A stretch of DNA of 14,065 bases. Origin: Polaromonas sp. (GTDB lineage: Bacteria; Pseudomonadota; Gammaproteobacteria; Burkholderiales; Burkholderiaceae_C). A program made the translations under genes and the position numbers. The stretch's first letter is position 1; each line of letters starts with the position of its first letter. Of the stretch, positions 1-5,271 are shown piece after piece. The stretch covers positions 1 to 14,065 of the forward strand of contig JANYFF010000402.1 of the NCBI GenBank assembly GCA_025362825.1, given 5' to 3'. The notes under the pieces are model-generated. The model saw only the letters and a list, made by a program, of their open reading frames with translations, did no database searches and was not told the DNA's origin.

Positions 1-551
1 GTCTCCAGCAGGTCGGCATCAACACCTTCCACCAGCCGCAGCCCGAAGTGGGCACCCATGCCGGCACGCAGCACTTTGGGCGACCAAAGCGCCGCTGTGC
101 CTTTCAACGCGATGACCTGTGCAAAGCCGAAGGCCCCGGCGCTGCGCAGGATTGAGCCAACGTTGCCAGCATCCTGTACGCGGTCAAGAATCACCGATGC
201 CATAGCGGGCTGCAATTGCGCCGCTGCCGGCAAGCCAATCACAAACCCCATCTGCGCCGGTGACTCCAGAGCGCTTATTTCAGGCAGCAGCGCATCGGGA
301 ATTACTATGTTTTTAATAGCGACGCGTGTCCATTCTTTGGGGGCTAGCGGCCAAAATGACTCCGAAAACACGGCCAAAAGCGGTTTTTGGCCGCGTTGCA
401 GCGCGGCGCGGCAAAGATGGTCGCCTTCCAGCCAGACGCGACCCTCTTTGCGGTAGGCGGTGCTGTCGCGGGACAGGCGGCGGAGTTCCTTTATCAGCGG
501 GTTGTCGCGCGAGCTGATATGCGTGACAGGTACGGAAAAACCGTCGATCAC
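1..551 (-). CDS. TrmH/SpoU-family RNA 2'-O-methyltransferase (3' end outside the window)
   Basis: This frame is open from a GTG at 551 to the window edge, giving 183 residues. The family transfers methyl from S-adenosylmethionine to a ribose 2'-OH in rRNA or tRNA. Residues about 8-105 look like the N-terminal RNA substrate-binding domain (NPLIKELRRLSRDSTAYRKE, then RVWLEGDHL). The SPOUT catalytic domain begins near 118 with motif I, DRVQDAGNVGSILRSAGAFG (123-142), followed by PKVLRAGMGAHFGL (158-171). The rest of the SPOUT knot, including the motifs that complete the cofactor site, lies beyond the edge. The GTG start overlaps the rnhB stop as GTGA, which indicates translational coupling, and no ATG lies between that stop and the conserved N-terminus. 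Which RNA and nucleotide it modifies cannot be told from sequence; 23S rRNA is a common target of relatives. The linker DNA holds unusual repeats, listed separately. Confidence 0.9.
   Translation of the reverse strand, partial: MIDGFSVPVTHISSRDNPLIKELRRLSRDSTAYRKEGRVWLEGDHLCRAALQRGQKPLLAVFSESFWPLAPKEWTRVAIKNIVIPDALLPEISALESPAQMGFVIGLPAAAQLQPAMASVILDRVQDAGNVGSILRSAGAFGFAQVIALKGTAALWSPKVLRAGMGAHFGLRLVEGVDADLLE
298..356 (-). repeat. Repeat-like motif embedded in the methyltransferase gene
   Basis: Read on the minus strand, this stretch runs from TTTTGGCCGCTAGCCC to GCTATTAAAAACATAG and ends in GTAATTCC. A similar arrangement, A-G-C-C-C then AAAG then GCTATTAAAnnCATAG, lies inside lpxB at 1606-1652, in the same orientation and the same codon phase. 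The tail contains a small CTAT/ATAG dyad. The stretch is visibly richer in A and T than its surroundings and encodes the linker between the two methyltransferase domains. From memory, intergenic repeats with GCTATTAAA...ATAG ends are abundant in Comamonadaceae genomes. Assigning this copy to that family is inference, and chance similarity remains possible. Confidence 0.35.
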
Positions 552-1165
552 TTAAGCACCTCGGCCACCGGCGCAAACGACCGCCGATGCTGGGGACAAG
601 CCCCGTGCTGGCGCAAGGCGGCCAGGTGTTCTGCTGTGCCGTAGCCTTTGTGGCCGGCAAAACCGTATTGGGGGTATTCAAGGTGGTATTCGGCGCACCA
701 GCGGTCGCGGTGTACCTTGGCCAGGATGGACGCCGCCGAAATCGCCGGCACCAGCGCGTCCCCTTTGACAATAGCTTCAGCCAGAATCACCAGCGCGGGC
801 AGGCGGTTGCCGTCTACCAGCACCTTGTTGGGCTTTAGCCGCAGACCTTCGACCGCCCGCTTCATGGCCAGCATGGTGGCCTGGAGTATGTTCAGCGTGT
901 CGATTTCGTCCACCGTCGCCATCGCTATTGAGCAGCAAAGGGCCTTGGCCCGGATTTCATCGTAAAGTGCGTCGCGCCGCAGCGCAGTCAGTTTTTTGGA
1001 ATCGGCCAGCCCCTTGATCGGGTTGAGCTCGTCCAGAATCACTGCCGCAGCCACCACGGGGCCCATCAGCGGCCCGCGCCCGGCCTCATCAACGCCTGCC
1101 ATCAGCCCGGGGATGTCCCAGGACAGAGCGGTTTGCTCAGCTTTCAAAAATGTTCTGGATCGCAT
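548..1165 (-). CDS. rnhB: Ribonuclease HII
   Basis: RNase HII cuts the RNA strand of RNA-DNA hybrids and starts removal of single ribonucleotides misincorporated into DNA. The metal-binding acidic residues are visible: D26 and E27 in AGVDEAGRGPL, D118 in VLVDGN and D136 in IVKGD. Family blocks DSKKL, ISAASILAKV and YPQYGFAGHKGYGT are also present. With this ATG the protein is 205 residues, close to the family norm of about 200. The start is uncertain. It lies inside the end of lpxB (29 nt overlap) and has no clear ribosome binding site. A TTG at 1147 or an ATG at 1102, just before the AGVDE block, are alternatives. An ATG at 1234 would add 23 residues that match no family and would lengthen the overlap to 98 nt. 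The stop overlaps the GTG of the downstream methyltransferase. Confidence 0.95.
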   Translation of the reverse strand: MRSRTFLKAEQTALSWDIPGLMAGVDEAGRGPLMGPVVAAAVILDELNPIKGLADSKKLTALRRDALYDEIRAKALCCSIAMATVDEIDTLNILQATMLAMKRAVEGLRLKPNKVLVDGNRLPALVILAEAIVKGDALVPAISAASILAKVHRDRWCAEYHLEYPQYGFAGHKGYGTAEHLAALRQHGACPQHRRSFAPVAEVLK

Positions 1166-2366
1166 CGGTGGCCAGTTGGGAGGTGTCTCGCTGAAGGTCG
1201 GCGTGCAAACGTGCAAAGCGCTGCTCAAGTGCACTTATTTTCTCAGGTTGACGGGATTTTGCATCTATCCACTGCAGCACGGCTCCGGCCAGCGCTGCTG
1301 GGGTTGCGGCATCCTGCAGCAGTTCGGGCACGATAAAGGCCTCGCACAGGATGTTTGGCAGCCCAACCCAAGGCTGCAGCTTTTTACGGCGCATGATTTG
1401 CCAGGACAGCCAGTTCATGTTGTAGGCGATCACCATGGGCCGCTTGAACAGGGCGGCTTCAAGCGTGGCGGTACCGCTGGCAATCAGCGTCACATCGCAG
1501 GCGGCAAGCGCCAGGTGCGACTGGCCGTCAAGCACCTGCAAGCCGGCACCAACCCCTGATGCCTGGGCCAATCGCTCGATCATGGTTTTCAGTGCCGGAA
1601 CAGCTGGAACTATGAATTTAATAGCAGGATGTGACCGCTTTACAAGGGCTGCAGCCGCAAAGAACCTTTTTGCAAGGTATTGGACCTCGGATTTTCGGCT
1701 GCCGGGCAGTATGGCAACCACCGTGTCCTCAGTCTGCAGCCCAAGCTGCCGCCGGGCCGCTGCGCTGTCAGGCTGCATCGGGATCACACTGGCGAGCGGA
1801 TGGCCGACGTAGGTCGCCGCAATGCCATGGGCAGCCAGCAGCGCCGGTTCAAACGGGAACATGCACAGTACGTGATCGACGCTGCGACGGATTTTCTCTA
1901 CCCGATCGGCGCGCCAGGCCCAGACGGACGGACTGACGAAGTGCACCGTCTTGATACCTTCCGCCTTGAGCGCTGCTTCAAGGTCAAGATTGAAGTCGGG
2001 AGCGTCTACGCCGATGAAAATGTCGGGCCTGTGCCCGTCTGCCGGATGAAGCAGCCGCTGCTTTAATTGCTCGCGGATGGCCACGATGCCGCGGTAGTGG
2101 CGCAACACCTCAACATAGCCGCGCACTGCAAGTTTTTCGCTCGGCCACCAGGCCTGAAACCCGCGCATGGCCATGTTCGGCCCGCCTATGCCATAAGCCG
2201 ACAGTTCTGGCCAGCGCTTTACCAGCCCATCAAGCAGCAAGCCGGCCAGCAAGTCACCGGAGGTTTCTCCGGCAACCATCGCCACGCGGATGTCCTGACG
2301 CAGCGCAGTAGCGGCGCTCCCCGAAGACGGCGCTTCGGGAAATGATGACGCCCCCGCATCCTGCAT
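1137..2366 (-). CDS. lpxB: Lipid-A-disaccharide synthase
   Basis: LpxB is a peripheral inner-membrane glycosyltransferase (GT19) that joins UDP-2,3-diacylglucosamine to lipid X to form the lipid A disaccharide. The 409-residue product carries the family blocks in order: VAMVAGETSGDLLAG (28-42), then GVDAPDFNLD, SPSVWAW, the PGSRKSEV nucleotide-sugar loop and SGTATLEAALF. Length fits the family (about 380-400), with some 26 variable residues before the conserved core. The ATG lies 6 nt after the lpxA stop, with no evident Shine-Dalgarno sequence, so translation is probably coupled to lpxA. Its 3' end overlaps the chosen rnhB start. A repeat-like motif at 1606-1652 encodes the segment around HPAIKFIVP, which still aligns with the family's normal hydrophobic strand at that point, so the protein looks intact. 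Confidence 0.97.
   Translation of the reverse strand: MQDAGASSFPEAPSSGSAATALRQDIRVAMVAGETSGDLLAGLLLDGLVKRWPELSAYGIGGPNMAMRGFQAWWPSEKLAVRGYVEVLRHYRGIVAIREQLKQRLLHPADGHRPDIFIGVDAPDFNLDLEAALKAEGIKTVHFVSPSVWAWRADRVEKIRRSVDHVLCMFPFEPALLAAHGIAATYVGHPLASVIPMQPDSAAARRQLGLQTEDTVVAILPGSRKSEVQYLAKRFFAAAALVKRSHPAIKFIVPAVPALKTMIERLAQASGVGAGLQVLDGQSHLALAACDVTLIASGTATLEAALFKRPMVIAYNMNWLSWQIMRRKKLQPWVGLPNILCEAFIVPELLQDAATPAALAGAVLQWIDAKSRQPEKISALEQRFARLHADLQRDTSQLATDAIQNIFES
1606..1652 (-). repeat. Second copy of the repeat-like motif, inside lpxB
   Basis: The minus strand reads GCAGCCCTTGTAAAG, then 12 bases, then GCTATTAAATTCATAG and TTCC. It resembles the motif in the methyltransferase gene at 298-356. 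Both have AGCCC about 25 bases before GCTATTAAA, an AAAG between them, and the same CTAT/ATAG dyad; the 16-base tail matches at 14 positions. Both are read in the same codon phase (Ala-Ile-Lys-x-Ile-Val). Because LpxB relatives also have a hydrophobic strand followed by Pro here, convergence with ordinary coding sequence is a real alternative. Confidence 0.3.
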
Positions 2367-2372
2367 GAAAAG

Positions 2373-3185
2373 CTACCGGACAATCCCGCGCTGTGGCGAG
2401 GTTTGCTCCAGGAAGCTGAGCATCATCTGCACATCGGGGGCCGATTCGGGGTACTTTTCAGCCAGGTCCGCGATGTTCACCTGCGCCTGGTTCAAGGTCA
2501 GGTCTTCCCGGTATAGCGCCTTGTGCATGGCCTTGACCGCGGCAATCCGTTCAGGCGAAAAACCACGGCGGCGCAGGCCCTCGAAATTCATCGAGCGTGC
2601 CTCGGCAGGCTGGCCCTGGGTCATCACAAAAGGTGGCAAGTCGGCGAACAGCAGCGAACACATCGCCGTCATGCTGTGCGCACCCAGCCGGACAAACTGG
2701 TGCACTACCGTAAAACCGCCGAGTATGACCCAGTCGCCCACGTGCACATGGCCTGCCAGCTGGGAGTTGTTGGCAAAGATGGTGTGGTTGCCGACCACGC
2801 AGTCGTGCGCCAAGTGCACGTAAGCCATGATCCGGTTGTCGTCGCCGACGCGTGTTACGCCACTGCCGCCCGGCGAACCAATGTTGAAGGTGCAAAATTC
2901 ACGCACCGTGTTGCGGTCGCCGATCACCAGTTCGCACGGCTCACCGGCGTATTTTTTGTCTTGCGGAATCGCCCCCAGCGAATTGAACTGGAAGATGCGG
3001 TTGTCGCGGCCTATGGTGGTGTGGCCTTCAATCACACAGTGCGCACCAATGGTGGTGCCGGCACTGACCTTCACATGGGGGCCAATCACGGTGTATGGGC
3101 CCACACTGACGGAGCTGTGAAGCTCCGCCGCAGGGTCGATAAGGGCTGTCGGATGAATGCCGGTCGCGGCAACACGCTCTGTCAT
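2373..3185 (-). CDS. lpxA: Acyl-ACP--UDP-N-acetylglucosamine O-acyltransferase
   Basis: LpxA performs the first step of lipid A synthesis, moving a 3-hydroxyacyl chain from ACP to the 3-OH of UDP-GlcNAc in the cytoplasm. The protein (270 residues from this ATG) is a left-handed beta helix built from hexapeptide repeats, from about residue 10 (IHPTALIDP) to about 180. The catalytic histidine is H127 in VHLAHDC. FNSLGAIPQDKKYAGEP and the C-terminal helical region after FEGLRRRGFSPERI are typical. A GTG at 3194 would add three residues (MQD). I prefer the ATG at 3185 because relatives start only a few residues before IHPTA, but neither candidate has a well-spaced Shine-Dalgarno sequence. The gene starts 16 nt after the fabZ stop and ends 6 nt before lpxB. 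Confidence 0.96.
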   Translation of the reverse strand: MTERVAATGIHPTALIDPAAELHSSVSVGPYTVIGPHVKVSAGTTIGAHCVIEGHTTIGRDNRIFQFNSLGAIPQDKKYAGEPCELVIGDRNTVREFCTFNIGSPGGSGVTRVGDDNRIMAYVHLAHDCVVGNHTIFANNSQLAGHVHVGDWVILGGFTVVHQFVRLGAHSMTAMCSLLFADLPPFVMTQGQPAEARSMNFEGLRRRGFSPERIAAVKAMHKALYREDLTLNQAQVNIADLAEKYPESAPDVQMMLSFLEQTSPQRGIVR

Positions 3186-3201
3186 GTCCTGCACGCCGGC
3201 T

Positions 3202-3642
3202 TCAGGCGATGGTCCGCATGGTGCACATCAACTCGGCTTCGCATGCGACGTTTTCGCCTACGCGCGAGACACCCTTGAACTTGAAAATCCCGGCTTTCAT
3301 GCGCTCCAGTGTCACGTCCATGATGAGCTGGTCACCCGGCTCAACCGGACGCTTGAAACGCGCTGCATCAATACCGGCAAAGTAATAAACCGTCTTGTCG
3401 TCGGGCGTCTGCCCGAGCATGTCAAAAGCCAGCAGGGCTGCAGCCTGCGCCATGGCTTCAAGCATCAGCACCCCCGGCATCACTGGACGGTGTGGAAAGT
3501 GCCCACCGAAAAAAGGCTCGTTGATGGAAACGTTTTTCAGTGCCTTGATGCGCTTGCCTTTTTCGATTTCCAGTACCCGGTCAACCAGCAAAAAAGGATA
3601 GCGGTGCGGTAACTGCTTGAGAATTTGGTGAATGTCCATCAT
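3202..3642 (-). CDS. fabZ: 3-hydroxyacyl-[acyl-carrier-protein] dehydratase FabZ
   Basis: FabZ dehydrates 3-hydroxyacyl-ACP to trans-2-enoyl-ACP in fatty acid elongation. The same 3-hydroxyacyl-ACPs are the acyl donors for LpxA and LpxD, which explains its position between those genes: it competes with them for substrate. The 146-residue hot-dog fold protein has the catalytic pair H48 (GGHFPHRPVMPG) and E62 (MLEAMAQ), and the usual start DIHQILKQLPHRYPFLLVDRV. Its ATG overlaps the lpxD stop by 4 nt (ATGA). A second ATG follows immediately at 3639, so the protein may start one residue later. Length is normal for the family. Confidence 0.97.
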   Translation of the reverse strand: MMDIHQILKQLPHRYPFLLVDRVLEIEKGKRIKALKNVSINEPFFGGHFPHRPVMPGVLMLEAMAQAAALLAFDMLGQTPDDKTVYYFAGIDAARFKRPVEPGDQLIMDVTLERMKAGIFKFKGVSRVGENVACEAELMCTMRTIA

Positions 3643-4715
3643 GATTGTTCTTTGGTGTGCGGTAAGCCCTTGGCGGCAGCGTCTTCAAGGGGTTTTTCCA
3701 GCTGCTTGACCCTGTCGCGCAGCCGGTGAAGCTGCTTGAGTGTTGCAGCATTTTTTTCCCAGACAGCATTGTCGTCGATAGGAAAGAGGCCGGTGTAATT
3801 TCCGGGTTTCAAAATGGACCTCGTAACCACGGAAGCCGCCGAGATATGAACATGGTCGGCCAGTTGCAGATGACCCAGCACCACGGCGCCGCCGCCCACG
3901 GTGCAATGCGCGCCTATGGTCGCGCTGCCTGCAACCCCGACACAGCCAGCCATCGCCGTATGCGCGCCTACGCGCACGTTGTGGCCGATCTGGATCAGGT
4001 TGTCCAGCTTGACGCCATCTTCAATCACGGTATCCGTCAAGGCGCCCCGATCGATACAGGTATTGGCACCAATCTCGACGTCATTGCCGATGCTGACACC
4101 GCCGAGCTGCTCGATTTTTTCCCAACGGCCCTTGTACGGCGCAAAACCGAAACCATCCGCGCCAATCACGACGCCGGAGTGCACAATGCAGCGCTCGCCA
4201 ATGCGGCAGTCGTCTCCAACGGTGACATGCGCCGAGATCCGGCTGTCTGCACCGACAGATGCGTTTCGCCCGATGACGCAGTGCTCGGCGATGCGCGCAC
4301 CCGCGGCAATCACTGCGCCCGGGCCAATGCATGCAAAAGCTGCAATCGATGCACCAGATGCAACGCTGGCGAGCGGATCAACGAAGGCACCAGGATGAAT
4401 CCCGGCCGGCGGCTGGATGCTGTGGTGCTGCTTCCAGATTTGCGTGATGCGCGCAAAGTAACGGTAAGGGTCATCAACAATAATGCAGGCGCCACGGCGA
4501 ATGGCCGCGTCCTCGGCGGAAGGCCCAGCAACCACGCACCCCGCCAGCGATTGCGGCAGCTTCGTTATGTATTTCGGATGGCTCAGAAAGGTCAGATCGC
4601 GCGGGCCGGCTTGCTCCAGAGTGGAGAGCCGTTGAATCACGAGTTCTGGGTCGCCGAGGAGCCGGGCATCAAACTCGGCAGTCAGTGAGCCAACGATATC
4701 GGCAAGCCTTAGCAC
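3639..4715 (-). CDS. lpxD: UDP-3-O-(3-hydroxyacyl)glucosamine N-acyltransferase
   Basis: LpxD adds the second 3-hydroxyacyl chain, N-linked, to the lipid A precursor in the cytoplasm. The 358-residue protein has an N-terminal uridine-binding domain (about 1-100, with LTFLSHPKY at 41-49), a hexapeptide-repeat beta helix (about 105-310) and a C-terminal helix (KQLHRLRDRVKQLEK). The catalytic histidine is H245 in IQIGHNVRVG; the block GANTCIDRGALTDTVI precedes it. Translation starts at GTG: no ATG exists upstream before the skp stop, and the next residues align with the family's usual LGQIV-type start. A Shine-Dalgarno-like stretch lies just upstream (4720-4727). The gene begins 42 nt after skp and overlaps fabZ by 4 nt. 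Confidence 0.96.
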   Translation of the reverse strand: MLRLADIVGSLTAEFDARLLGDPELVIQRLSTLEQAGPRDLTFLSHPKYITKLPQSLAGCVVAGPSAEDAAIRRGACIIVDDPYRYFARITQIWKQHHSIQPPAGIHPGAFVDPLASVASGASIAAFACIGPGAVIAAGARIAEHCVIGRNASVGADSRISAHVTVGDDCRIGERCIVHSGVVIGADGFGFAPYKGRWEKIEQLGGVSIGNDVEIGANTCIDRGALTDTVIEDGVKLDNLIQIGHNVRVGAHTAMAGCVGVAGSATIGAHCTVGGGAVVLGHLQLADHVHISAASVVTRSILKPGNYTGLFPIDDNAVWEKNAATLKQLHRLRDRVKQLEKPLEDAAAKGLPHTKEQS

Positions 4716-4719
4716 CGCG

Positions 4720-4727
4720 CCCCGCCT
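4720..4727 (-). promoter_or_regulatory. Shine-Dalgarno-like site for the lpxD GTG start
   Basis: The minus strand reads AGGCGGGG with 4 nt between its 3' end and the GTG (8 nt counted from the AGG). It supports the GTG at 4715 as the lpxD start, since no ATG is available in the 42 nt between skp and lpxD. Confidence 0.45.
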
Positions 4728-4757
4728 GTCTGGCAGGGCTGGCCGATACAGAACGGG

Positions 4758-5271
4758 TTATTTACCGTTCGAGGCATTCAGCGATTTAAGCACTTTATCG
4801 GTGATATCGTGCTTCGGGTTCACGTAGACAGCTTCCTGAACAATCAGATCGTACTTTTCAGTTTCAGCAATCGACTTGACGACGCGGTTGGCGCGCTCGA
4901 TCACCTGTTGCAACTCTTCGTTCTTGCGCGAGTTCAGGTCTTCCTGGAATTCCCGTCGCTTGCGCTGGAAATCGCGGTCCTGGTCGACCAGCTGCTTCTG
5001 GCGCGTCGTGCGCTGGCTTTCTGCCAGGGTCGGTGCTTCGCGTTCAAATTTGTCAGAAGCCGTTTTCAGCTGCGTGGCAATATCGTTGAGCTCTTTTTCG
5101 CGCTTGCTGAACTCCTGCTCAAGCTTGGTCTGCGCCGCCTTTGCCGAATTCGCCTCACGGAAAAATCCGGTCCAGATTGACGATTCCCACCTTGAATTCC
5201 TGGGCGCTGGCATGAAACCCAATCATGGCGATCACGGAACCCAAAAACAATTTGCTTAAGATGTTTTTCAT
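4758..5271 (-). pseudogene. skp: Periplasmic chaperone Skp/OmpH, apparently frameshifted
   Basis: Skp is a trimeric periplasmic chaperone that holds unfolded outer-membrane proteins for delivery to the BAM complex. From the ATG at 5271 the frame reads a signal peptide (MKNILSKLFLGSVIAMIGFH then ASA|Q, cleavage after residue 23) and EFKVGIVNLDRIF, then Pro and TGA at 5157-5155, ending at 38 residues. The rest of the protein (FREANSAKAAQTKLEQEF onwards, Lys/Glu/Arg-rich coiled coil, ending VLKSLNASNGK) continues in another frame to 4758. Removing one T from the T5 run at 5161-5165 joins the halves into a normal 170-residue OmpH-family protein. The downstream half alone could start at an ATG at 5222, but it would lack a signal peptide and begin with out-of-frame residues. 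The ATG overlaps the bamA stop as TAATG. A sequencing indel in the homopolymer, a true mutation or recoding are all possible. Confidence 0.9.

Noticed and set aside
2523..3278. Plus-strand open frame (251 codons) opposite lpxA and the end of fabZ
   Set aside because: It is antisense to conserved genes, and its His/Arg/Val-rich composition is typical of shadow frames.
3726..4688. Long plus-strand open frame (320 codons) opposite lpxD
   Set aside because: It is antisense to a clear LpxD with catalytic histidine and hexapeptide repeats. It shows no family features and is a by-product of GC-rich codon use.
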